A stretch of 64,000 bases of DNA. It comes from Nocardioides luteus (GTDB lineage Bacteria; Actinomycetota; Actinomycetes; Propionibacteriales; Nocardioidaceae). Under the pieces are notes generated by a model. The model worked only from the letters and a program-made list of their open reading frames with translations. It made no database searches and was not told the origin of the DNA. Made by a program: the position numbers and the translations under genes. How positions within the stretch are numbered: position 1 is the stretch's first letter; each line of letters begins with the position of its first letter. Positions 16,002 through 24,969 of the stretch are shown here, in pieces. Where the stretch lies: positions 62,001 to 126,000 of the forward strand of contig NZ_JZDQ02000005.1 of assembly GCF_000960475.2 (NCBI RefSeq), written 5' to 3'.

Positions 16002-17279
16002 ATGACCGGGGCACGAGGTACGGGACAGGTCGGTCCGGTGGACGGTCCGGCGTCCCTGGCCGGCGTGGAGCTGACCGCCCTGCGCAACGTACGCCTCCTC
16101 GACGGCACCCTCGCCGACCTCGATCTCGCGGCCGGTGAGATCACCGTCGTCCGGCCGGTCGAGGGCGGCCCCGGGACCGACGCCACGGGCTGGCGGCTGG
16201 TCCCCGGCGCAGGTGAGCCGCACGCCCACCTGGACAAGGCGCTGAGCGCGGAGCTGATCACGCCCGGCCCGCGGGCGGGCAACGACCTGGTCGCGGCGAT
16301 CGAGCAGTGGCGTGCGCTCGTCCCCACGCTCACCGCAGCCGACTTCGCCGACCGCGCCCGGCGGGCGGTCCACCGCTACGTGGCGAACGGCATCACCACG
16401 ATCCGTACGCATGCCGACGCGCTCCTCGCCGGCGACCCGCTGCGTGGGGTCGACGCCCTGCTCGGGCTACGGGAGGAGCTTCGGGGCGTGGTCACCCTCC
16501 AGGTCTGCCTGCTCGCCGGGCAGGACGTCCCGGACGCGGTGATCGAGGACGCGATCGGCCGTGGCATCGACGTCCTCGGCGGCTGCCCCCACCTGGCCGA
16601 GGAGCCGGCCAAGGAGACCAGCCGCATCCTCGACCACGCCGAGCGGTCCGGTCTCCCCGTCGACCTGCACACCGACGAGCAGACCACCACCCACCACCTC
16701 GACCTCGCCGATCTCGCCGAGCAGGTCATCGCCCGGGGCCTGCAGCAGCAGGTGACCGCCTCCCACTGCGTACGCCTCGGCATGCTCGACCACGACCGTC
16801 GCCGTCCCGTCGTGGACCTGGTGGCGAAGGCGGGGATCGGCATCGTGACCCTTCCGATCACCAACCTCTACCTGCAGGGACGCGACGCCGACGGGGCGGT
16901 GCCGCGGGGCCTCACCGCCCTCCGGGCGCTGCTCGACGCGGGGGTGCCGGTCGCGGCCGGTGCCGACAACCTGCGCGACCCCTTCAACCCGGTCGGCCGG
17001 GCGGACCCGTTCGAGACCACCTCGCTCCTGGTCGCCGCCGGACACCTGCGGCCGGCGGAGGCGCTCGCCGCCGTCACGACGACCACCCGCACCGTGCTCG
17101 GGCTCCCGGCCGCGGGCACGGGACCGGGCAGCCGGGCGGACTTCCTGCTCGTCCCCGACGTACCTCTCGACGAGGTCGTCGCCGGCGCCCGGACCGCCCG
17201 CGTAGTGGTCCACGGCGGCCGCGTGCTCGCCGACACCCGCGTCAGCACCGTCCTCGATCTCGATCCCATGCCGAGGTGA
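16002..17279 (+). CDS. Amidohydrolase, cytosine deaminase-like
   Basis: From ATG at 16002 (GAGAGGGGG upstream) the protein is 425 aa. The metal site is complete: HAHLDK on strand 1, LHTDEQ on strand 5, SHCVRLG on strand 6 and GADNLRDPFNP with the strand-8 Asp. These are the cytosine deaminase/isoguanine deaminase signatures. It should hydrolytically deaminate or open a cyclic amidine/ureide using Fe or Zn. It heads a seven-gene operon with an ABC importer, FAD oxidase and creatininase-family enzyme, pointing to catabolism of an N-heterocycle. The exact substrate is unknown. Confidence 0.85.
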   Translation: MTGARGTGQVGPVDGPASLAGVELTALRNVRLLDGTLADLDLAAGEITVVRPVEGGPGTDATGWRLVPGAGEPHAHLDKALSAELITPGPRAGNDLVAAIEQWRALVPTLTAADFADRARRAVHRYVANGITTIRTHADALLAGDPLRGVDALLGLREELRGVVTLQVCLLAGQDVPDAVIEDAIGRGIDVLGGCPHLAEEPAKETSRILDHAERSGLPVDLHTDEQTTTHHLDLADLAEQVIARGLQQQVTASHCVRLGMLDHDRRRPVVDLVAKAGIGIVTLPITNLYLQGRDADGAVPRGLTALRALLDAGVPVAAGADNLRDPFNPVGRADPFETTSLLVAAGHLRPAEALAAVTTTTRTVLGLPAAGTGPGSRADFLLVPDVPLDEVVAGARTARVVVHGGRVLADTRVSTVLDLDPMPR

Positions 17280-17280
17280 C

Positions 17281-18021
17281 ATGAAAACGACCACCGCCAC
17301 GCTCGCCCTCACCGGGGTGACCAAACGCTTCCCGACCGGCACGACGGCGCTGACCGGGGTCGACCTGAGCGTCGACGCCGGCGAGTTCGTCTCCGTCGTC
17401 GGCCCCTCCGGTTGCGGCAAGTCCACCCTGCTCCGGCTGGCCTCGGGACTCGAGGAGGCCACTGTCGGCCGTGTCGACGTCGACGCGGGCACCAGCAGCT
17501 ACGTCTTCCAGGACCCCACCCTGCTGGAGTGGCGCAGCGCCCGGAAGAACGTCGAGCTGATCGGCGAGCTGAGCGGGCTCCCGAAGTCACAGCGGCAAAA
17601 GGCTGCCCAGGAGGCGCTGGATCTCGTCGGTCTCACCGGCTTCGAGAAGCAGCACCCGCGCCAGCTCTCCGGAGGCATGCGGATGCGGGTCTCGATCGCC
17701 CGCGCGCTGGTCGCCGAGCCCGACCTCGCCCTCTTCGACGAGCCGTTCGGTGCCCTCGACGAGATCACCCGGCTGGCGATGCAGACCGAGCTGCAGCGGC
17801 TCTTCAGGCTCAAGGGCTTCGCCGGTCTCTTCATCACCCACTCCGTGGCCGAGGCCGTCTACCTCTCCACCCGCGTCGTGGTGATGAGCGGCCGGCCGGG
17901 CCGGATCGTGGCCGAGATCCCGGTGCCCTGGGAGTTCCCGCGCCCGCCCGAGCTGCGGTTCGAGTCCGACTTCGCCCACCTGGTCGGCCAGGTCTCCCAG
18001 GCACTGGAGGAGCACGCATGA
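17281..18021 (+). CDS. ABC transporter ATP-binding protein (nitrate/sulfonate/taurine type)
   Basis: A 246-aa ABC ATPase of the SsuB/TauB group. Walker A is GPSGCGKST, the Q-loop FQDPTLLEWRSA is typical of this group, the signature is LSGGMRMRVSIARAL, Walker B LALFDEPFGALDE, and the H-loop FITHS. It begins two bases after the stop of the amidohydrolase and overlaps the permease gene by ATGA. It powers import with the permease (18018) and lipoprotein (18916). Confidence 0.93.
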   Translation: MKTTTATLALTGVTKRFPTGTTALTGVDLSVDAGEFVSVVGPSGCGKSTLLRLASGLEEATVGRVDVDAGTSSYVFQDPTLLEWRSARKNVELIGELSGLPKSQRQKAAQEALDLVGLTGFEKQHPRQLSGGMRMRVSIARALVAEPDLALFDEPFGALDEITRLAMQTELQRLFRLKGFAGLFITHSVAEAVYLSTRVVVMSGRPGRIVAEIPVPWEFPRPPELRFESDFAHLVGQVSQALEEHA

Positions 18022-18887
18022 GCACCGAGCTGGTTGTGGGCCCGGACATCGCCGCTGCGACCGAGGCCGCTCCCGTTGAGCCGACCACAAGACGTACGCC
18101 GCCACTGCTGCGCCGGGCCGTCGCCAAGGTCGTGCCGATGATCGCGGCGCCCGGCGGTCTGGCGGGGCTGTGGTACCTGGTGACGTACGTCGTCCTGAGC
18201 GAGGACAAGCGGTTCCTGCTCCCGCCGCCGCACCAGGTCTTCGGGGAGACCCTCGGCCGGCCGGAGATCATGCAGCCGATGCTCGCGGCGCTGTGGCAGT
18301 CGGTCCAGGTCGCGCTGGCCGGTCTGCTGATCTCGGTGGTGATCGGGATGGCCTGGGCGATGGTGATGGCCCAGACCCGGCTGCTGGAGAAGGTGCTCTA
18401 TCCCTATGCCGTCATCCTGCAGACGGTCCCGATCCTGGCGCTGACCCCGCTGATCGGGATCTGGATGGGCTACGGCATCTCGGCCCGGATCGTGGTCTGC
18501 GTGATCATCGCGGTCTTCCCGATGATCGCCAACACGCTCTTCGGCCTGCAGTCGGCGACCGCGCCGGCCCACGACCTCTTCACCCTCAACCGGGCGACCC
18601 GGCTGCAGCGGCTGCTCAAGCTGCAGCTGCCGGCGGCGATGCCCGCGATCTTCACCGGCCTGCGCAACGCCGCCGGGCTGTCGGTCATCGGCGTGATCGT
18701 CGGTGACTTCTACTTCCAGCAGGGCAGCCCCGGCATCGGCGGGCTGCTCCGGGTCTACACGCTGCGGCTCAGCATGGAGCCGCTCTTCATGGCGATCATC
18801 CTCACCGCCCTCTTCGGGGTCGTCGTCTTCTCGGCCTTCGCAGCTCTCGACCGTGCCGTCATCGGCAAGTGGTACGGCGAGCGCTGA
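18018..18887 (+). CDS. ABC transporter permease (SsuC/TauC-like)
   Basis: A 289-aa membrane protein. After a cytosolic N-terminus it has about six spans with the BPD_transp_1 core. The EAA-like loop reads LNRATRLQRLLKLQLPAAMPAIFTG, giving the coupling helix contact to the ATPase. ATG at 18018 overlaps the preceding stop (ATGA). It forms the transmembrane channel of the importer encoded by this operon. Confidence 0.92.
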   Translation: MSTELVVGPDIAAATEAAPVEPTTRRTPPLLRRAVAKVVPMIAAPGGLAGLWYLVTYVVLSEDKRFLLPPPHQVFGETLGRPEIMQPMLAALWQSVQVALAGLLISVVIGMAWAMVMAQTRLLEKVLYPYAVILQTVPILALTPLIGIWMGYGISARIVVCVIIAVFPMIANTLFGLQSATAPAHDLFTLNRATRLQRLLKLQLPAAMPAIFTGLRNAAGLSVIGVIVGDFYFQQGSPGIGGLLRVYTLRLSMEPLFMAIILTALFGVVVFSAFAALDRAVIGKWYGER

Positions 18888-18915
18888 CCCTCCACCCTCA
18901 CGAAACGGACACCGC

Positions 18916-20136
18916 ATGAACAGCGTCTCGAACCGCGCCTTGAATCGTCCCCTGAACCGACCCAGACACCGCCGCGCCGCCGCCCTGATCGCACTGGCCA
19001 CTGTCGTACCGCTGGCCCTGACCGGCTGCGGGAGCGACTCCGGCGCCGCCAGCACCGCGAGCGCCGGGGAGGTGACGAAGGCGGAGAAGGGCAGCGCGAA
19101 GGACCTCTCCGACGTGTGCCCGGCGACCGTGGTGATGCAGCAGGACTGGCAGCCGGAGGCCGAGCACGGCGGCATGTACAGCCTGGTCGGCGAGGGCTAC
19201 ACCGTCGACACCGACAAGAAGTCCGTCACCGGTCCGCTCGTCTCCGGAGGCGTCGACACCGGTGTGAAGATCGAGGTCCGCTCGGGCGGTCCGGCGACCG
19301 GCTTCCAGCCCGTCCCGGCGACGATGTACCTCGACAAGGACATCCTCATCGGGGCGGTCAACACCGACGCCGCGATCGCCGCCGCGGCGAAGCAGCCCAC
19401 CGTGGCCCTGACCTCCCAGCTGACCGTCTCGCCGCAGATCCTGATGTGGGACCCGAAGAGCCAGGACGGTGCGAAGACCATCGCCGACGCCGCGAAGGAC
19501 GGCGACCCGGTCGTGACCGCCGGCGACGTGATCCCGGCGCTGCTAGAGTCGCAGGGGATGATCGAGAAGAAGCAGTCGGACCTCTCCTACGAGGGCACCC
19601 CGCAGCGCTTCGTCACCGAGCCCACGATCCTGCAGCAGGGGTTCGCCACCGCGGAGCCCTACATCTACGAGAAGGAGATCAGCAGCTGGGGCAAGCCGAT
19701 CGGCTACCAGCTCCTCTCCGAGGTCGGCTACGACATCTACCCCGAGCCGATCGCGGTCCGCGCCGAGGACGTCGAGAAGGAGGCCGACTGCCTCGAGAAG
19801 CTCGTCCCGGTGATGCAGCAGGCCGAGATCGACTACCTGGCCGACCCGGACTGGGCCAACAGGATCATCGTCGACATCGTCGACCGCTACCAGACCGGCT
19901 GGACCTACAGCGAGGGCGTCGCCGCGTACGCCGCCAAGACGATGACCGACCTCGACCTGGTCCACGACGACCCGAAGTCGGGGGTCTTCGGGCAGATCGA
20001 CGGCGAGCGGATGAAGCAGGTCGTCGAGACCTTCGCGCCGATCATGAAGCAGGCCGGCACGATCGGCTCCGACGACATCGACCCGGAGTCGCTCTACGAC
20101 AACCGGTTCATCGACGACTCGATCTCGATGAAGTGA
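18916..20136 (+). CDS. Solute-binding lipoprotein (NMT1/SsuA-like)
   Basis: A 406-aa exported lipoprotein: a basic start (RHRRAAALIALATVVPLALTGCGSD) with lipobox LTGC. The mature part has a periplasmic-binding fold of the NMT1/ThiY/SsuA class (VVMQQDWQPEAEHGGMY early; later FATAEPYIYEKEISSWGKP). ThiY-type proteins with a Q-DW-P-EH start bind pyrimidine or aromatic heterocycles, which would agree with the cytosine-deaminase-like enzyme here. That ligand class is inference. It is the third transporter gene of the operon. Confidence 0.88.
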   Translation: MNSVSNRALNRPLNRPRHRRAAALIALATVVPLALTGCGSDSGAASTASAGEVTKAEKGSAKDLSDVCPATVVMQQDWQPEAEHGGMYSLVGEGYTVDTDKKSVTGPLVSGGVDTGVKIEVRSGGPATGFQPVPATMYLDKDILIGAVNTDAAIAAAAKQPTVALTSQLTVSPQILMWDPKSQDGAKTIADAAKDGDPVVTAGDVIPALLESQGMIEKKQSDLSYEGTPQRFVTEPTILQQGFATAEPYIYEKEISSWGKPIGYQLLSEVGYDIYPEPIAVRAEDVEKEADCLEKLVPVMQQAEIDYLADPDWANRIIVDIVDRYQTGWTYSEGVAAYAAKTMTDLDLVHDDPKSGVFGQIDGERMKQVVETFAPIMKQAGTIGSDDIDPESLYDNRFIDDSISMK

Positions 20137-20141
20137 CGCCG

Positions 20142-21485
20142 ATGACGATCTCGCAGCGCACGTCCCTGGTGACCGCCCAGGTCGCCGACCGCCTCGGCGC
20201 GGACCGGGTCGAGACCGACCCGGCCGCGCTGGTCAAGCTCTCCTCGGACTGGTCGCGGATGTCACCGATCCTCCAGGAGAAGGTGCCGAGCGGCCGCTAC
20301 GTCGCCGACGCCATCGTCCGGCCGCGGACCGAGCAGGAGGTCGCCGACGTGCTGGCGATGGCCTACGAGCACGACGTGCCGGTCGTCCCGCGCGGCGCCG
20401 GCACCGGCAACTACGGCCAGGCGACCCCGTTCACCGGCGGGATCATCCTCGACCTCCGCGGCCTGGACGCGATCGAGGTGCTGGCCGACGGCGACGTACG
20501 CGCCGGGGCCGGTGCCCGGATGACGAAGATCGACAAGGTGGCCCGGGAGGCCGGGCGCGACCTGTGGATCTTCCCCTCCACCAAGGGCTCCACGATCGGC
20601 GGCTTCATCGGTGGCGGCAGCGCCGGCACCGGGACGATCGAGCACGGCACCACCTCCGACGGGTTCGTCACCGAGCTCACGGTGGCGCCGATGGACGGGA
20701 GCGGCCGGCTCCTCACCGTGCGGGGCGAGGAGACGCTGCCCTACATCCACGCCTACGGCGTGACCGGCGTCGTGACCTCGGTGGTGGTCCGCACCGATCC
20801 CGCGCGGGACTGGGTGGCGGTCTACGCCGCCTTCGACAGCTGGGACGCGATGGTGGCCGTGCACCGCCGGCTGCTGGACCTGCCGGTGCTGCCGCGGCTG
20901 GCCTCGGGCGACGAGCCCGCGCTGGTCCCGACCCTGACCACCAACGTCGATCTCGACCCGGCTCAGCACAGCCTGCGGGTGATCGCCGAGGCCTCCACGG
21001 TCGCCGCGATCGAGTCGCTGGTCGTGGCGGCCGGGGGCAGCGTACGGGCGTGTCTGGAGGACTACGCCGCGACCGACCTGCTCTCCGGGATGTCCTACAA
21101 CCATCCGGTCTACTTCCTCCAGCGCGCCCACCGCGACCGGAGCTGGTTCCACATGGAGACCGGGGGAGAGCTCTACTGGACCGACGCCGACCGGGTGCGC
21201 GAGGTCTACGACGGGCCGGTCTGGCTCCACCTCGAGCTGATGGGGAGGGGACCGCTGGCGATGGTGGTCGCCGAGTACGTCTCCGAGGAGCAGGTCCTGG
21301 CCGGCATCCCGCGCTTCGACGAGATCGGCGTGGGCGTGCACTCGCCCCACCAGTGGTACGTCGACCGCAACCTCGAGCTCGTCACCGAGGTCGCGCGCGA
21401 ACGCGACCCCAAGGGCCTGCTCAACCAGGGCAAGCTCACCGACCACGCCCTGGTCGACACCCGCGTCAACATCGGAGTCCGCTGA
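20142..21485 (+). CDS. FAD-linked oxidase (PCMH-type, D-lactate/glycolate dehydrogenase-like)
   Basis: A 447-aa flavoprotein. The FAD-binding PCMH domain contains VVPRGAGTGNYGQATPFTGG and the second pyrophosphate loop TIGGFIGGGSAGTGTIEHG. The C-terminal half lacks the iron-sulfur motifs of GlcF-type partners. Such oxidases dehydrogenate 2-hydroxy acids or similar C-H donors. It starts six bases after the lipoprotein stop and shares TGATG with the creatininase gene, so it belongs to the operon. It probably oxidises a ring-opened hydroxy acid or the heterocycle itself; that is inference. Confidence 0.83.
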   Translation: MTISQRTSLVTAQVADRLGADRVETDPAALVKLSSDWSRMSPILQEKVPSGRYVADAIVRPRTEQEVADVLAMAYEHDVPVVPRGAGTGNYGQATPFTGGIILDLRGLDAIEVLADGDVRAGAGARMTKIDKVAREAGRDLWIFPSTKGSTIGGFIGGGSAGTGTIEHGTTSDGFVTELTVAPMDGSGRLLTVRGEETLPYIHAYGVTGVVTSVVVRTDPARDWVAVYAAFDSWDAMVAVHRRLLDLPVLPRLASGDEPALVPTLTTNVDLDPAQHSLRVIAEASTVAAIESLVVAAGGSVRACLEDYAATDLLSGMSYNHPVYFLQRAHRDRSWFHMETGGELYWTDADRVREVYDGPVWLHLELMGRGPLAMVVAEYVSEEQVLAGIPRFDEIGVGVHSPHQWYVDRNLELVTEVARERDPKGLLNQGKLTDHALVDTRVNIGVR

Positions 21486-22258
21486 TGCCCCGTTTCGCCG
21501 ACCTCACCGCGCCGGAGATCGCCGAGCTGCCGCCGGACACCGTGGCGGTCCTCGGTCTCGGCGCGATCGAGCAGCACGGTCCCCACCTGCCGGTCTCGAC
21601 CGACTACGTGATCGCCGCCGAGGCTGCCGAAGCCGCCGTGGCGGCCGTGGCCGAGGCGGGCAGCGCCTCCGTGGTGCTGCTCGAACCCCTGGCCTACACG
21701 AAGTCCGACGAGCACTCCTGGTCGCCCGGCACGATCTGGCTCTCCTGGGACACCCTGATGCGGGTGCTCGTCGACATCGGCCGCTCGCTGAGCACCTCCG
21801 GGATCACCCGGCTGCTCTTCGTCAACGGGCACGGCGGCAACTCCGCGCTCGGCCAGGTCGCCAGCCGGGAGCTGCGCAAGCAGTTCGGGCTGGCCACTTT
21901 CTTCGCGCACCTCTCGGTGCCGCCGGACCAGGGCGGCCGATCGTCGCGGGAGGACGAGCTCGGGCTCGGTATCCACGGCGGCCACGGGGAGACCTCCATG
22001 ATGCTTCACCTGCGGCCGGAGCTTGTCCACCAGGATCGAGGCGAGCGGAAGGTGCCTTCGCATCTCGCCGGTTATCAGCACATCGGCTTCGGCAAGCCGG
22101 TCTCCTTCGGCTGGCTCTCCGACGACTTCGGCACCGACGGCTATCTCGGCGACCCGACCACCGCGACCGCCGAGGATGGCAAGGCCCGCTTCGAGGCCGG
22201 GGTCGCGACGCTGGCCGAGGTCATCGTGGAGGCCGCTCGCTTCTCGCCGTCGGCATGA
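21485..22258 (+). CDS. Creatininase-family amidohydrolase
   Basis: A 257-aa protein with all metal ligands of the family: E29 and H31 (GAIEQHGPHLP), D40 (STDYVIA), H116 (VNGHGGN) and E169 (HGGHGETS). The family opens cyclic amides (creatinine, mycofactocin precursor) or cleaves formamides with a binuclear Zn/Mn centre. Between an FAD oxidase and amidohydrolases it probably opens a lactam-like intermediate. Start and stop overlap both neighbours (TGATG and ATGA), indicating tight co-translation. Confidence 0.88.
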   Translation: MPRFADLTAPEIAELPPDTVAVLGLGAIEQHGPHLPVSTDYVIAAEAAEAAVAAVAEAGSASVVLLEPLAYTKSDEHSWSPGTIWLSWDTLMRVLVDIGRSLSTSGITRLLFVNGHGGNSALGQVASRELRKQFGLATFFAHLSVPPDQGGRSSREDELGLGIHGGHGETSMMLHLRPELVHQDRGERKVPSHLAGYQHIGFGKPVSFGWLSDDFGTDGYLGDPTTATAEDGKARFEAGVATLAEVIVEAARFSPSA

Positions 22259-23493
22259 CGCTGCGGATCACAGGGGCGGCCGCGGGGGATCTCGAGGTCG
22301 AAGGGCCCGACGATGACCTGGACGCCTCGGGGTGCCTGGTCACGCCGGGCCTGGTCAACGCCCACCACCACCTCCTGCAGACCGCGTTCCGCACCCTCCC
22401 CGGCACCCGTGGCGTCCCCATGGCGACCTGGCTGCCCACCATGGCCGCGGCCTACGACCGGGTCGGGGTGGACACCGAGCTCACCTACGCGGCCGCCCGG
22501 GCCGGGCTCGCCGAGTCGCTGCTCTGCGGGGTCACGACGGTCGCCGACCACCACCTGACCTGGCCGGCCCCGCTGACTCCCGAGGAGACGGTGCCGCTGG
22601 CGCAGGGAACCGCCCGGGCGGCGGCGGAGCTCGGCGCCCGCCTGGTGTTCGTCCGTGGTGCCGCCCGGGACGACCCCGAGACCGCGGCGCACAGCGCCGA
22701 CCTGATCGCCGAGGCGCTGGTGGGGGAGGCGCCCGGCGGGGTGAGCGCCGACGGGATGCTGCAGGTCGCGGTCGGCCCGGCCGGGGTCCACTCCGACCCG
22801 GAGCCGACCTTCCGGCTGCTCGGGGAGGTGGCGGCCCGGCGCGGGCTGCGGCGGCGTACGCAGGCCAACGAGCAGGTCGACGTCGCGATCGCGGCCGAGC
22901 GCTACGGCCGGCGCCCGATCGACCTGCTGGAGGAGTGGGGCTGGCTCGCGCCCGACGTGACCCTGGCCCACCTGTGCGACGTGACGCCGGACGAGATCCG
23001 GCGGCTCGCAGTGGCCGGGGTGAGCGGCACCCACGCGCCCGGCTGCGACCTGCCGATGGGGTGGGGGATCGCGCCGGTCGCCGCGCTCCGGGAGGCCGGG
23101 ATCGAGGTCGGCCTCGGCACCAGCGGCGGCGGCAGCAACGACGCCGGCCACCTGCTGGCCGACGCTCGCCTCGCCATGCAGGTGGCGCCGCTGGTCGGTC
23201 CGCCGCTGGCCGCCGCCGACGTGCTCGAGATGGCGACGGCCGGCTCTGCGGCCGGTCTCGGCCGCCCCGGGCTGGGGTCGGGGCCGGACCTGTGCGTCTG
23301 GGACGTCTCCGGTGTCGCCGACGCCGGGGTCCACGACCCCGTCGCCGGACTGCTGTGGGCCTCGCCCGGGCGACGACCGCGGCACGTGGTCGTGGCCGGC
23401 CGGGTCGTCGTACGCGACGGCGTGCTCGTCACCGCCGACGAGCACGAGATCGCGGCCGGGCTGAGGCGGTTCAGCGCCTGCGCTGCTCCTTGA
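22255..23493 (+). CDS. Amidohydrolase homologue (8-oxoguanine deaminase-like) with degenerate active site
   Basis: A 412-aa protein aligned by eye with 8-oxoguanine deaminase/atrazine hydrolase-type enzymes: NAHHHLLQTAF and ERYGRRPIDLLEEWGWL...LAHLCD are well kept. However, the strand-5 HTHLAE motif is replaced by RRTQAN, removing a metal His and the catalytic Glu. The strand-8 GVDGSASND becomes GTSGGGSND, removing the metal Asp. It may be a structural partner, an enzyme with new chemistry, or non-catalytic. It overlaps the creatininase gene (ATGA) and its 3' end overlaps the convergent regulator by 23 bp. Confidence 0.82.
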   Translation: MTLRITGAAAGDLEVEGPDDDLDASGCLVTPGLVNAHHHLLQTAFRTLPGTRGVPMATWLPTMAAAYDRVGVDTELTYAAARAGLAESLLCGVTTVADHHLTWPAPLTPEETVPLAQGTARAAAELGARLVFVRGAARDDPETAAHSADLIAEALVGEAPGGVSADGMLQVAVGPAGVHSDPEPTFRLLGEVAARRGLRRRTQANEQVDVAIAAERYGRRPIDLLEEWGWLAPDVTLAHLCDVTPDEIRRLAVAGVSGTHAPGCDLPMGWGIAPVAALREAGIEVGLGTSGGGSNDAGHLLADARLAMQVAPLVGPPLAAADVLEMATAGSAAGLGRPGLGSGPDLCVWDVSGVADAGVHDPVAGLLWASPGRRPRHVVVAGRVVVRDGVLVTADEHEIAAGLRRFSACAAP

Positions 23494-24052
23494 CCACCAG
23501 CAGCCGGAAGAGCCCGCCGTCGGCGCTGGCCCACCGGTGACGTACGCCGCCGGGGATGTAGACCGAGTCGCCGGTCTCCATGACCTGCTCCTCCTCGTCC
23601 AGGTCGATCCGCAGCGTGCCGCCCACCACGTAGACGAACTCGTCCTCGTCGTGCTGCCAGTAGCGGTCCCAGGCGGTCTCGTCGCCGGCGAACTCCATCG
23701 GGATGAACGCATGGTCGGCCCCGGCGACGAGCGCCTGGACCGCACCGTTGGAGGCCTCCGCGGTGCCGGGGCCGGAGCGGCGTACGACCGCTGCCGGGCC
23801 GGTGGAGACGCTCTCGACGCTGTCCGCCAGGAGCCCCTGCTGGGTCGTGCCCAGGGTCTGCGCGATCCGGAACAGCGAGGACATCGAGGGGCGCGCCATC
23901 CCGCGCTCGATCTGGCTCAGGAACGGGTGGGACAGGTCGGTCGCCTCGGCGAGCTGGACCAGGGTCATGCCCTGTGCCTTGCGCAGCTCCCGCACGCGGG
24001 CACCCAGCCGCAGCACCGAGCGATCCAGGGACTGTCGCGGGTTCCGGGTCAC
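23471..24052 (-). CDS. XRE-cupin transcriptional regulator
   Basis: A 193-aa two-domain regulator. The N-terminal Cro/C1 helix-turn-helix is VQLAEATDLSHPFLSQIERG, with ARPSMSSLFRIAQTLG. The C-terminal cupin_2 domain contains HDEDEFVYVVGGTLRIDL and GDSVYIPGGVRHRW with metal-type histidines. Such proteins (PuuR/SutR type) sense a small metabolite, commonly the pathway substrate. It is convergent with, and overlaps, the last gene of the 16.0-23.5 kb operon, and is the best local candidate to control it. Confidence 0.9.
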   Translation of the reverse strand: MTRNPRQSLDRSVLRLGARVRELRKAQGMTLVQLAEATDLSHPFLSQIERGMARPSMSSLFRIAQTLGTTQQGLLADSVESVSTGPAAVVRRSGPGTAEASNGAVQALVAGADHAFIPMEFAGDETAWDRYWQHDEDEFVYVVGGTLRIDLDEEEQVMETGDSVYIPGGVRHRWASADGGLFRLLVVKEQRRR

Positions 24053-24199
24053 CCGCTCAACCTAGCCCCGAACCTGGTCCGGCGGTCACGGTGCCATGAG
24101 GAACTCACCGTCCCGTGACGTGTGGGAAACACCTCGCCGTGCCGAACCCCGGGACGATGGTCCCGGAATGCGGTCGACAGCGGTAGTAGGTTGAACGCC

Positions 24200-24658
24200 A
24201 TGACCGTTCCTCCTGTGGTCAGACAGGAACAGCTCATCGATGAGATCGCCCTCCACCTCGCCGACGAGGTAGAGGGCGACTGGTCCACGTTGGTCTTCAA
24301 CCACCGCAACCTGTCGATGTTCTTCACCGGTCGCATCGACGTGCACCGACCCGACGGCAGCCTCGCCTACGCCAAGCCGCCCGACAGCATCCTCGCGCTG
24401 ACCGACGAGCTCAGGCGGGTGATGTACGAACCCGGCAAGGGCGCCTGGTTCTCCGCCCGCTGGACCATCGCCAGCGGCGAGGGCGAGGGGGAGAAGAACT
24501 TGACGAAGGTCGTGTTCAACTACGACGACGAGCCGGTCTGGCGCTGGCCGGCCCATCCGGGGCTGTACGCGCTCGACCTCGAGACCTTCCCCCGTGACGA
24601 GGACCGCATCCCCGCCTGGCTCCGGCAGAAGATCAACGGCGCTCGCAGGACGTTGTAG
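24200..24658 (+). CDS. Hypothetical protein, DUF600/YezG-like immunity fold (tentative)
   Basis: A 152-aa soluble protein with conserved-looking segments GDWSTLVFNHRNLSMFFTG, FNYDDEPVWRWP and ETFPRDEDRIPAWLRQK. The pattern (a beta-rich domain ending FnYDeeP...dLetfPRd...PeWl) resembles the YezG/DUF600-type immunity proteins that accompany polymorphic toxins. No toxin gene is adjacent, so it would be an orphan. ATG at 24200 is preferred to 24122. It is divergent from the XRE-cupin gene. Confidence 0.65.
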   Translation: MTVPPVVRQEQLIDEIALHLADEVEGDWSTLVFNHRNLSMFFTGRIDVHRPDGSLAYAKPPDSILALTDELRRVMYEPGKGAWFSARWTIASGEGEGEKNLTKVVFNYDDEPVWRWPAHPGLYALDLETFPRDEDRIPAWLRQKINGARRTL

Positions 24659-24666
24659 CCCTCCCG

Positions 24667-24969
24667 TCACGGGGTGAGACGAGTCGCTCCGCGAGGGCGC
24701 ACGTCCACTGGCTGCCGAGCCTCTCGGGGGTGCTGAGCCTCCGTGACCGAGGTCGGCTGTTCCAGGGCCGGCACGAAGTACAGGAGATTGCGGTTCCGTC
24801 CGGTTCCGCGCACCGCGCGACACCTGGAGCCGGGTTCAGCACTCCCGCGGGGGAGCGGAACCTGGGAGTGATCGGCGGCATGCCCTCTTCCGATGAGGGC
24901 CAGAACGATCCGCAGACCGGTCAGTGCCGCGATACCGACCGCCATGACCAGCAAGGTCTCGAATGTCAT
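24667..24969 (-). CDS. Possible small membrane-anchored protein, 100 aa
   Basis: From ATG at 24969 the frame begins MTFETLLVMAVGIAALTGLR and continues IVLALIG, a convincing transmembrane helix. The C-terminal 75 residues are low-complexity and basic with no family resemblance. It is convergent with the gene ending at 24658. It may be a small membrane protein whose 3' part has degenerated or a chance frame; codon quality falls after the helix. Confidence 0.35.
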   Translation of the reverse strand: MTFETLLVMAVGIAALTGLRIVLALIGRGHAADHSQVPLPRGSAEPGSRCRAVRGTGRNRNLLYFVPALEQPTSVTEAQHPREARQPVDVRPRGATRLTP

